Shown here: one piece after another, positions 23,056 to 33,090 of the stretch
How positions within the stretch are numbered: position 1 is the first letter of the stretch
How the letters are laid out: the number at the start of each line of letters is the position of its first letter
DNA from: Pezicula radicicola
Lineage: Eukaryota > Ascomycota > Leotiomycetes > Helotiales > Dermateaceae
Assembly (NCBI GenBank): GCA_003008705.1
Contig: PDUO01000009.1
Location: 1,178,001 to 1,242,000 of the forward strand
Direction: 5' to 3'
DNA: 64,000 nt
Notes under the pieces: model-generated
Database searches by the model: none
The model's input: the letters and a program-made list of their open reading frames with translations, nothing else
Told to the model about the DNA's origin: nothing
Translations under genes and position numbers: made by a program

Positions 23056-24072
23056 GACTTTTTGACCCTTGTTGACTTTGTTGTGAAGTCTTGACCGCGA
23101 CTCTCTTTTCTTTATCACCCCTTGAAGATCGGCAGAAGGATCACCATAATCAAAATGGGAAATACGTGTACGATGCTTGCTCATAATTGCAATTTTGAAA
23201 CATGTATGTAGCGCCGCGCGCTTATGGTCCTATCAGACTTGGTGTAGATGTACTAATGTATGGTACCTGCAGTAAGTTAAGTGAAAACTAGTCCGGTAAG
23301 TTCATAATCCAAAGTGTAAGCTACTAAGTAAGTCACCTAGGCATATGAAGTAAACAACCTAAGCCAAGTTAAACTAAATAACTTAAACCAAATGAGCGAC
23401 CTAAAGTAGATTCATCAGAGAGTGTTATGGCAGCAGTGTCAACTTGTGCAGGAATATTCGAGTTTCTACGGATGGGAATAAGGACAATATCTGTGCACCT
23501 TTTGTACTATGCACTATCCCTCCATCACATCATTTTTATCAAGATTACATGCGGAGGTTTCATAACGTTCTGGAAGGAAGTTCACGTGGCACAGTTCAAG
23601 CATAAACTGCAGCATTGTTTGAAGTACCCCTATCAGGACATTCAAAAATGGGGTGATGTACACTTCCTCGTTCTTCCATGTGTTTGTTCTCTTCGCCTGT
23701 GTGCTGCATACTAGAACCCATTGGCACAAGATCGTCATGATCAAAATGAGCAACTGCTAATCTTCGTCGTTTTTGTCTTTTTCTTTCTGTTCGCTGTGCT
23801 TCATGCGCCCTAATGCCCAATCACAGAATTGCCATTTCTATTCCAGTACGATGGCCATCTCCGAGGTCCCTCAGAAACGTGCAAATCGATCTTGACCGAG
23901 GGAAGAAGGGGAATTGTACAGAATGTCATCAGGTATTCCGGATGGTATATAAGTCTTGCTACGGAATCTCCTCCTAAGACTTTTCTCCCATCAAACCATC
24001 ACACTCATTTTAATCTTGCTTTTGCAAAGTCCACTCTTTTCTGTTTTTTGTTTCTTGGTCTGTCTTACGATC

Positions 24073-25889
24073 ATGAAGTCCTTGCAGTATTTGTCGTTCC
24101 TTCTCTCCGGTGTTGCTGCGCTCCCAGCGAGCAACGTAGCTCGGGATGACAGCCCTTTGGCAGCTCTCGAGCCCCTCGGAGAGGCAATCAGTGCCATCGA
24201 GCCCATTGTCAACCTACCTCACATTCCTCTCGGCTCGCGCGACGACAGCCCTCTGGCTGCCTTTGAGCCTCTCGGAGAGACCGTCAGCGAAGTCCAGCCA
24301 ATAGTTGATCTGCCTCATATTCCCCTCGGCCAGCGCGCCGAAAGCCGTGCTTCCAAGAGGGCCGCCGCCGCTCAGGTCAAGGAGAAGGCCGCAGAACTCG
24401 GAGCTGAGATCGACTTGGATAGAGTTGTGCCTCTCGATGCTTACAAGAAGTTTGCAAGAGATGCCGAAGACCTTGAGAATGCTGCCCCGCATCCTCTCCC
24501 AAAAGAGCTCGTTGATCTTATTGTGAAGAAGGGTTATCTTGGAAAGAGGGAGAACGCTGGAGTAGCTAAGCGGGGAACTTTCAATGCTGAAGCCCAACTC
24601 GTTAATGGTTAGTATCTCAGTATTCCTTCTAGGATTATTGCTGATGTGAATAGTTACTGGTGACCACAAATGGATCGCTCCTGACTATGCCAACGGAGCC
24701 AAGCGTGGTCCATGCATTGGTATGAACAGTTTGGCAAACCATGGTTTCATTAACCGCAACGGACTTGCTACTGTAAGCTACTATTTGTCCTGAGAATCAT
24801 GCATATACTTACGCGACATAGGTCGCTGAATCCATCATCGCCGTCAACGATGTTTACGGTATGGGAATCGATGTCGCGACTTTCCTTACCACGTACAGTC
24901 TTGTCCTTTCTGGCAACCCTCTCTCACTCGACCCCAGCTACTCCATTGGAGACGAGTCAGATGAAGTGCAAAACCTCCTCGGAAACGTGGGTGGACTTTT
25001 GGGTAAGCTTTTAGTAACAGACATTCAATGCTTGTTATGCTAATGAAAACTAGGAACCCCACAGGGTCTTGATGGAACGCACAACACCTTTGAAGTAGAT
25101 GGATCTGGCACCCGTAATGATCTCTACGACCCTGTTGGAAACAACCACGACGCAAATATTTCATACTTCATGGACATGTACAACTTGCAAAAGGACGCCG
25201 AAGAACCAAATTACGACATTAACGTTATCATCGAACACTCTCTCAACCGTTTCAAGCAAGCAATTGCCTTCAACCCTTACTTCTACTACGGTCCCTTCTC
25301 CGGACTGGTTCTTCGCACTGGAGCTTCTTTCTTCGCTGCCCGTCTTCTCGTCAACTGCTCTGAAGAGCACCCAGAGGGAGTACTTGGCAAGGAAAATCTT
25401 AAGAGCTTTTTCGGAGTTACTGGCCCAGAAGACAACATGACTTACACTCGCGGTCACGAACGCATTCCAGACAACTGGTACCGACGACCTGATGATTATG
25501 ATATCCCCGGTGTCGGCCTCGACTTGGTTAACGCCGGTATCAAGAACCCAACAATTCTCGGTATTGGTGGAAACGTCAACGGTGTTAACACCTACGTCGG
25601 CGTTGATATTTTCAACATTAGCGGAAGCGTTGTCAATGCTGAAGGCTTGCTCGAAGGCAACAACCTTCTCTGCTTCGCTCTCCAGACCTTGAAATTGGCT
25701 TCCCCCAACAGCTTGTCCTCACTCTACGCCACCCTCGCTAAGCCCCTTGGAATGCTTGTTGATGTCCTCGACAGCTCATTCGCATCTCTCGCATGCCCAA
25801 CCTACGGTGATTTGACTGTTGGTGGTACCGATTTGTTCGATTACCTTGGAACTTTCCCTGGTGCGAAGAAGAGTGGCACTTTCTTCTAA
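24073..25889 (+). CDS. Secreted heme-thiolate peroxidase (chloroperoxidase/peroxygenase family)
   Basis: Member of the Peroxidase_2 superfamily, whose enzymes use a cysteine-ligated heme and peroxide to halogenate or oxygenate substrates. Four exons: 24073-24607, 24654-24772, 24822-25002, 25054-25889, giving 556 residues. A signal peptide (MKSLQYLSFLLSGVAALPAS) is followed by two near-identical 32-residue repeats and a pro-region with KR dibasic sites (SKR, GKR, AKR). The heme region reads RGPCIGMNSLANHGFINRNG; the Cys is the expected ligand, with Ile replacing the usual second Pro of PCP. The distal motif HNTFEVDGSGTRND keeps Glu, Asp, Ser and Arg in the peroxygenase-like order. Introns of 46, 49 and 51 nt all restore conserved sequence. 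The long N-terminus makes it larger than classical enzymes. The substrate cannot be told. Confidence 0.9.
24142..24333 (+). repeat. Tandem 96-bp repeat encoding two 32-residue propeptide units
   Basis: Unit 1 (24142-24237) and unit 2 (24238-24333) both begin RDDSPLAA and end LPHIPLG plus S or Q, and each is followed by Arg. About 24 of 32 residues agree. Confidence 0.9.
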
Positions 25890-27220
25890 GCCTGTAAAAT
25901 AGTGACAATTAGGGCATGTTTTCTTGTAGTACCCTCTTGGATTTTAGTCTTTAATAATCTAATCCCTATTTGTCGAATGATCTTGTTCTCGGCGCTTGTT
26001 GAGAAAATCAATTAACCCCGATAGGTGATGACAGTGAATTAAGTAGAAGTATTGGCCTACTAGACTTGAGTATTAAATCTCACATCCTCTTCCAGTAATC
26101 TAGCACTACTAGAGGTTTGGTGCTTGCCAAAATGGAGGCCGCCGCTTGTGAGCTGTTAAAAGTCGGATTGCAACTCGATCGTTGAAAGATTTAGTTGAGT
26201 ACTTGGGTGATGAGTGAATACACATCATTTTTGATAGGCAAAGCTGTTTTCAATTTCCCAAAGTCTAGCACTGAATCTTCGCTACACCGTGTTATAGATT
26301 TTGAAGAACAAGCTGAAGGTTCTACGTCCTTACTCAATAATGAGTGGTTCAGCCGTACTCGTTCAATGTTACTGAGTTACAGGTGCTCTCTACGTAGGTT
26401 TTCTTCACCATTCACCCCCAATCCAAGTATTACCTCATAGACATACAGTATACCTTTTACCTCCAAAAAGAAGGATCGGTTTGCTTTGCAGAAGATTTCT
26501 TGGCGATTAACACAGAATAGTATTAAATCACGCCTCTCAAAGATATTAACCTATTTTCCCTCACTATCTAAAGTCGCAAAACATTACCGTACTAATCTTT
26601 TGGTCACAAATTCACTTAATCGCCAAAACCCTTAAACTATCCCCTGTAAGAGTATGGTCCTACAGCTAAGGTCTAGATGTCCCCTAAGATGCAGCCCAGC
26701 AATTGAACATTACAGGGAATTCTGCAGGGCAAACTACTTTCGTACTGTGACATACGACGAAGAAAGTGGTATAAGCGGTCTACAAAAGTATCGTACCCTG
26801 AATCACATCATGCACCCTGAAATCAGCAATCTTCATATCCACATCCGGTAAATCTTCTGCGCCCCGCGGGATCTTCAAAGCAACATTTGCCGGTATCACA
26901 TTTAATCGTATCTATTAACTTTTGGAATTTGTCCCCACGAACTGATAAGCCTGATTTTTTTTTGAGTTTGTGATACTCCCTATGCCTACATATGCTCCTT
27001 GTGGTTTAATTATGGGGAGAAGTCAGCAAGGGTTCAATTCCGAGCTAGACTATTACTGTACAGAGGTGCAGCTTTCATCTCGAAATAATTATTCGGGTCC
27101 GGATTCGGATTTGGATTAGGCGTTTAGTTGAGAAGTATCTACCAGTATTGCCTACGAAGATAAGGCACATGATCAACCTTGGACAATGAGTCATTAGTAA
27201 AGCCGTTAAATACTCAGGTA
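25890..27220. other. Intergenic: 3' region of peroxidase gene, no gene seen
   Basis: Moderately AT-rich, many stops in all frames. No recognisable coding or RNA feature. Confidence 0.5.
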
Positions 27221-27675
27221 CAGTGGGTGGACATAAGGCTATGGCCCTACCCTGTTTTACACTAAAACTCACAGCTAATACTTCAAAGGTTTATAGTAAA
27301 GAAGAGATAATTAATTAAAGTATTTATACTAGACTTGTTTATTCGATAATTACCTATATTTTTATATCCCTATATTAAAATTATAGGCAACTAGGATTGA
27401 TTAATAGAAATTAGAAGTAAGAGGAGGATAGAATTTACTGGTTTTATACTAAAATTCGCTTAAAAATTTACTATCCTAAATCATTTACTATTTACTATAG
27501 TAACTACTAGATATAATTAAAATATAATATAGAAAAGTCTACTTTAAATACTTTAGATACTTTATAATTAAAATTTTAGGTATACTTATAGCCTAAGTTT
27601 AAGTTATATAAGCAAGCGTACTAGGAGTGTTCTAGTGTAAAACAGGGTAGGGGCATAGACTTAGTCCACCTACTG
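27221..27675. mobile_element. Tc1/mariner-type MITE, 455 bp, with TA target duplication
   Basis: Terminal inverted repeats of roughly 45-50 bp. The left end begins CAGTGGGTGGACATAAGGCT and the right end, read on the minus strand, begins CAGTAGGTGGACTAAGTCTA. Both continue into the shared block CCCTACCCTGTTTTACACTA. TA flanks both ends (27219-27220 and 27676-27677). The CAGT start and TA duplication are those of Tc1/mariner elements such as fungal impala. The interior is AT-rich with no transposase frame, so it is non-autonomous. Outside the TA dinucleotides the flanks are CAGG and CCTG, so the empty site would have been the palindrome CAGGTACCTG. Confidence 0.88.
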
Positions 27676-28051
27676 TACCTGCCCTTCTTTCATTGTTTGC
27701 AACTTTGCACATGTCCGCATCTGCATTCCAGAGCTAGTGGAATTGAAGGGGTTACGCTGGCTTACAATGACATCGTGGCTTTCGCTTCAATCTAGTACTA
27801 CTTAGTACGGTACAAAAAATAACTGACGCACCGTCTTTATGCTCTTTGAGCTATTGAATACCAGAACATACCTTGGTAGGTATATCATTCACCAATTCTT
27901 CGTCTTCGCTGCTTAGAAGAAGAAAATTGTTCTCGCCTTTGTCTGCTCTATTCTACCACCAATCATCTTATTTCAAGGATTTAAAAAGATCATCAATTTT
28001 CCTCAATTGATTCCTACTCAATTGATTCTTCTTGTTTGAGAATTTTCCAAT
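27676..28051. other. Intergenic: promoter of the mitochondrial-protein gene
   Basis: Pyrimidine/A-rich leader before the ATG at 28052. No other feature. Confidence 0.5.
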
Positions 28052-29402
28052 ATGTCTTTGGCCTCTAGAACAGCTGCAAGGTCAGCACGTATCGTACGAG
28101 CACCAATTAGAACCAATGCTCATCAAGGAAGACGTTTTGCTTCTACCGATACGAAAGCTGCACAGGCAGGTGGCTCTACAGGATTCGCTGGGGGTTTAGC
28201 AGGTGGTAGTGTTGTATTTATTGTAAGTACCTAATTCTCAGACGTCTCTATCTCAAACCAACATACCACAATACAATAAAAATTCCCAAAATTAAAAGTA
28301 CAGAAAGCTCATCTCATCTACAGCTAGGTTATAGATACTACCGCTACAGTGGCACAAAACAAGTAATCGACACAGCAACCACAACCAAGAAAGAATTCGA
28401 AAAACTGGGTAAATTTATGAAAGATAAAGCACCAGAACCAAACGAAGCATTGAGTTGATTACGCAACACAGCATTATCATACGCTGCTTTCATTCCAGGA
28501 GCGAAGTCATACGTATAAGCTGTATTCAATGACTTGGATAAAGTATAACAGAAACATGGAGATAAGGTTGAGAAAATTGTCAATCATGCATATCAGGAAT
28601 TGAAGGATGTAACAAGCAAAGGCATGAATTGGAATACAGCACAAGATATCTGGGAGATCTTGGATAAATATATCGCGGAATTGGGAGAATTAGCCGAGGG
28701 TTCAGCATCAGAGATCATAGATAATCATCCTCAGTTGAAAGAGAAGGCAGGACCAAGTATTGAACAACTGAAAACCATGGCCGATTCCTACGGTCCGGAA
28801 GCCAAGCAGGAACTCGATAAGACTTATGCACAAATCAAAGATGTCATATCTGGAGGCGTAGGCATGGGAAGCATTGCGAAGATTAAACAACTCATTGACG
28901 AGAAGCTTCAAAAAATGAAGAGTCTAGGCGACGAAGCCTGGAAAAAAGGACTCGAACAAGCAAAACCTTACCTCGACAAAAACCCCAAACTCAAAGAAAT
29001 CCTCGAACAAAACGCCGATTCCTTAAAACAAGGAACCTTCAGTGGGCTGTTCGAAAAAGTTAAGGATGCTGCTACATCTGGAAACACGGATTCTTTGGAA
29101 CAACACGTTCAGCAAGAAGTAAGAAAGCTAAAGAGACGGGATTCTTGTCGGGAGGGGATGGAGGTAGAGAGAGTAGTGGTAGTGGTATTGAGAGTTATGC
29201 TAAGATGATTCCGGGTATGGATAAGATTTTACCTGAGATTCAGAAGTTGTCTGAGGTTACGCAGGAGCATGGAGGTAATGCGGAGAAGACTCTGAAGGGT
29301 ACTTATGAGGATATTGCGAATGTGCTTAAAAAGAGGACGGCGGAGCCTGAGAAGTTGGCGGATAAGGCGGCGCAGGATGGGAAGAAGAAGAGTGGGTTAT
29401 AG
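28052..29402 (+). pseudogene. Mitochondrially targeted helical protein, disrupted in ancestral frame
   Basis: Exon 1 (28052-28222) encodes a typical mitochondrial presequence (MSLASRTAARSARIVRAPIR, then GRRFAST) and a glycine-rich segment. A 101-nt intron (28223-28323) leads to GYRYYRYSGTKQVIDTATTT and a long Lys/Glu-rich helical region of a family I recall as widespread in filamentous ascomycetes but unnamed. The ancestral frame from 28324 is broken by TGA at 28456, TAA at 28516 and TAA at 28546, then runs open for about 190 codons to a frameshift near 29110-29120, after which the family C-terminus (IESYAKMIPGMDKILPEIQK..) continues to TAA at 29400. It is either a pseudogene or a gene that has gained introns over these lesions; see findings. 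Confidence 0.65.
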
Positions 29403-30282
29403 GATCGTTAAGTTGAAGTAGGGAGTGGCGAGAGTGATGGGAGTGCGAGATGCATGGATGGGTGTATAAGCCATCAGCTCTAAAAATTAGATTGTTACTT
29501 GGTAAGAGGGAAAAAATAAACGAAAAAAGGGGGAATCCAAAAGCAGGGCAAACGGGAATTGGATGTGTACTTGAGATACTTTGTACTTGCCCTTAAAAAA
29601 TAGACCTCTTTCTCCAAAAAGTAATTTGATGAGAAAAGAATAAAATATCGACAACAACGACAATACCTAACGCCCCCACAAATCAAAAACATAAGCAAGT
29701 GAACTCGAGTGATTTCCCAGAACTACTCATAAGTTTACGTAGCTAGCCCGCTAGTTATTGCAGTTAAGTAAACTTGATAATTAGGTACTGTCATTAAGTA
29801 TTACAATACTCGTCATGCCCTACAGTAACTCAAACAAACACTCTCAGTTAATTTATAGGATCTAACTTAAGTACCTGCCTACTCTTCTCACTACATCCAA
29901 CTAAGTACGGAAGCAGCAATCAACGATTTATCTAGACTAACAAGTGAGTTTTAATAGATATAAGCTACGACAAGTTCACCGAAGAATGCATTAAGTGCTT
30001 CAGGTAATCTTAAAGCTAACCTACCTTCCTATACCTAGAAACTAACTATTGCAGCCCTCCCATTAGTAGCAGGAGTATCAGCAAAAGAAAATATCATTTA
30101 TAAAAGGTGAATTTCGAGGTATCATATGAATTGGCTTATATTGTAAGAGATCATTTTGATTAGGGCAAAGTGTGTTACCTAAGTCAAGTCAATTTCCTCA
30201 AGTCTATTTCCTATGCCTGAATAGCTATTCAAAATGCTCTCTTATAAATCAATTCATACTGTAGGAACTCTGCTGATTCTAT
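29403..30282. other. Convergent intergenic region, no gene seen
   Basis: AT-rich, stop-filled sequence downstream of the disrupted mitochondrial gene. Confidence 0.5.
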
Positions 30283-30437
30283 TGATTCTGTATTCTGTAT
30301 AGAGCAGCGAGTTCTATAGAGATCGTATTTGTAAACCTCTCTTGCAAATAAATTACTATTGCTATTACAAAGAGATAAATCAAAGGTAGCTACAAACCTA
30401 TTTCAGAACATACTTTACTATTCAACACTTTCCTGGT
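30283..30437 (+). repeat. LTR-like dispersed repeat fragment, copy 2
   Basis: Partner of 17008-17152. Reads GTATTCTGTATAGAGC, GAGTTCTATAGAG, GTAAACCTCT, TTACAAAGAGATAAAT and AGAACATACTTTAC, ending TTCAACA. Compared with copy 1 most substitutions are transitions. Confidence 0.6.
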
Positions 30438-31035
30438 CGCTAAATCAATAACAAGAAGGCATCTTGTTATTGTTATTGAGAAAGGGGAGGAAGGAGAGAG
30501 GGGGGTGGGGAATGGGGAGTGGAGAGGAACAGCAATTTTGCTCAGGTTATTTGATTTCTTGTTCTTTCTGCTGTGGATGGTAGTGGTGAATCTTTTTATG
30601 AACAGCAGTCACTGTGTTTGAATTTCTGGAGTTCTATCACTGGGCCTGAACAGAGCAAAGCAAGTAGCGTAGAAGTTGGCGGTAAATTCGACGCGGTGTA
30701 ATAAGTATTGGGGTAGCCCTCATGAACATATATGTAATACCCAATTAAGTCCAAGCAAAAAAACATAAACAGGTGCAAGCAGAGAAGAAGGAGATAGTCC
30801 TATCCATCTTTCAACCAAACAATAGCACATACCCATACCCCATCAAGCGATTCTTCAATCCTTCCTAAGTTCCCACATAGAATCGCTAACACCTCGAACG
30901 CCATTTCCCGCAGCTGGCCATTAATAGAAAAGGGTATCATGGGGGCTAGTCCAGCAGGAATATACGTGGCTGGTCAACTGACGATATCCTCATCCGTGTC
31001 GCTTGCGTTAAAAGAGTCATTCCGTTTGCAAGTAT
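30438..31035. other. Intergenic, G-rich tract near 30484-30530
   Basis: A purine tract (30482-30530) rich in GGGG and GGAG follows the LTR-like fragment. No gene is seen up to the stop codon of the next minus-strand gene. Confidence 0.5.
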
Positions 31036-31781
31036 TTACTTTTTGGCAACAGTCTTCTTCTTAGTTCCAGCACCGTCGGTGCCTTTGATCTTCTTGGTCC
31101 CAGCGGCCTAATAAGAGTAAGATGTTAGCTACTTGATGTATTTACCAGTGACTTCAATAGAAAAGCAATATAAATATATTTCGAAGAATTCCGAGAGAAC
31201 ACGATGAAACACATGAAGCAAAGGCTTTTAAAACAGCTACCACTTTCTACTAGAGCATAGAAAGAATTCCAAAGTGACAAGCAGGAAGTCTCATGTGTTT
31301 CATGAGGCTTATTTTGGACAGGGGTGCTTGACGCGTCGAGGACGGAAGCAAGACTATGAACGGCAACATACCTTCTTCTCTGGATTGTCGGTGACAGCAC
31401 CTTCAACTTTCTTGACGACACCCTTGGCCTAGTCGAGAATTTAGCAGTGATCCTTATAAAATCTTCGAGATTGTAAATTTACCTTGGTTGCGACCGATGT
31501 CTTCTTAGCAGGTGCCTTGGTCTTGGTGACTCCAGTCGGCTTGGAAGCCTTCGTGGCCGTCGCCTTCTTTGGCCCTCTCTTTGCTCCCGTATTGGCAGTG
31601 GTGCGCTTGGTGGTCGTAGCTTCGGTGACTGTTGGGAAGATTCTCGGCTTGGAGTTGCCTGTATTCCAAGTTCAGCATAAATCGCCCATCTTAGGCGCGC
31701 TGCTATCGTAGAAGCTGCAACGGCAAACCTCGACAATAGTACAAACTAACCGGTGGCAGATCTTGTTCCTTCACGAGCCAT
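31036..31781 (-). CDS. Small lysine-rich basic protein
   Basis: Four exons: 31781-31751, 31658-31483, 31428-31372, 31107-31036, giving 111 residues. The product starts MAREGTRSATG, continues NSKPRIFPTVTEATTTKRTT and a Lys/Ala/Thr-rich stretch (KKATATKASKPTGVTKTKAP), then AKGVVKKVEGAVTDNPEKK and ends AAGTKKIKGTDGAGTKKKT. Composition resembles a histone H1 tail or nucleolar protein, but there is no globular H1 domain, so nuclear location is inference. All four splice junctions are canonical and phase-consistent. Intron 3 is unusually long at 264 nt and contains an inverted repeat. An ACGCGT box lies about 72 nt upstream of the ATG (31853-31858). I do not recognise a named gene. Confidence 0.8.
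31204..31303. repeat. Inverted repeat within intron 3 of the lysine-rich protein gene
   Basis: Perfect 13-bp arms ATGAAACACATGA (31204-31216) and TCATGTGTTTCAT (31291-31303), with a second possible inner pair CACTTT/AAAGTG. It could fold in the transcript of either strand. Confidence 0.7.
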
Positions 31782-33090
31782 TGCTTCCTGCAAAAGGATC
31801 AGTATTGATGAATGCTGAGGAGAGTGCAAAGGAGATCGGCGCATTGCAGACGACGCGTCAAGCTGAATGCGACCGACACCTGGGAAGGGACTTACGGTTG
31901 GAAGTTGGATTTGATAGAGATTTTGGTATTTGGGTCTTCGTCGCGTAAGTGATCTCAGTGATAGATCAAAGTTGGAGAATATTGTCGAATTTGTTGATGG
32001 TGTGGTGTTTGTTGGAAGAGGAAAAGAAGAAGGAGGGAAGTCGTCGCCTCGTCGGTTGTGTTGTTTATGCGCTCGCGCTAGTCGAGCACATGCATGGTCA
32101 AGGCAAAACCTCAACGGGCTTTAAGAACTGGTTTTCTGTTCGGGAAAAATCGTTAGGATGATTCAGAATTCTCAGTTTCCATGTACGTATTGTGCGAAGA
32201 ATTTTATCCAATTTTCTGTTGTTCTTGTACAAGTCACTTTGTGGATGTGTGCGACCCGGATTTCCGACCCCTCCTTTCTGATTCTTGTTTAACATATATT
32301 GGTGGATACAACAACACTAAGGACCTGAACTCTCTTGAAAAGACGAACAAGATATTCAAGCACAACACTTTAAAAACATCGCACTGATGTGCATACAATA
32401 TAAATGTAAGCAGCATTGTGGCCGAGTGGGCTGAGCTTGGGGGTGAGCCACAAAGCCGATCACACAGTCCAAGACAGTCAGCATGCATAACCACAACTAG
32501 CATCTGCTCTGAGAAGTTATGCCACTTTATCCATGAGAGAAACAATACAGCTAGAGAGACAGCGGTTTTAGCAAGATTGGGGCTCAAGGATCGCTGCAAG
32601 GCCGCCAAATCTTCTAGTCAACAAGGGCTCACGTCAAAAACCTTGCGCCGAAAACGTGCGCCAAAACGTGCACTGCGAATAGGGAAAGAAACAGTCAGAA
32701 GTCTAGAATTGAAAGACCTCTGACTAAGAAGTCAAGTTGGGAGCGATAAGTATGGTAGAAGAAGCGACATTAAGACCACAACTTTGTGTCGGCTCAATCA
32801 CCATGTGATTTGTTAGTCGTGGTTGGAAATTGAAGACTCCCAGCAATATACGGAAATCGCAAATCAGAACTAGAGCTGGAAATATGACACCAACTGAGTT
32901 AACCTGAAAGACCAGACCATCTTCATCTATATATATCCCAATCGAAAATGCGCAGAAACCTTGCTCGAAGCCACATGCTTTTCTATGATATTTCTGAATG
33001 GCAGCCAGTCTTTCCAGCGTATATACAAATGCGGCCGCAAATTTGTGTCGATGTATTGTATGTAGAACCTCTCCTAAGCATATTTTTCTC
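31782..33090. other. Intergenic: promoter of lysine-rich gene and 3' region of carrier gene
   Basis: No supportable gene. A tRNA A-box-like string near 32416 has no matching remainder. ACGCGT at 31853-31858. Confidence 0.5.

Larger units (their letters stand above)
21305..24072. other. Gene-poor interval with repeat debris
   Basis: Promoter regions of the 7TM gene (left) and of the peroxidase gene (right) with decayed DNA between. It contains three spaced copies of an ATCACCCGCTCGGCA-type repeat at 22976-23055 and a minus-strand open fragment at 22725-22898. No complete gene is supported. The pyrimidine-rich stretch 23990-24070 is probably the peroxidase leader. Confidence 0.55.

Noticed and set aside
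23427..23820. Overlapping open frames on both strands before the peroxidase gene
   Set aside because: No family features; frames on both strands are of equal quality, which suggests chance.
32412..32440. tRNA-like A box (GTGGCCGAGTGG) suggesting a tRNA-Ser or tRNA-Leu gene
   Set aside because: No acceptor stem pairing, anticodon arm or GGTTCGAATCC-type B box follows at the proper distance.
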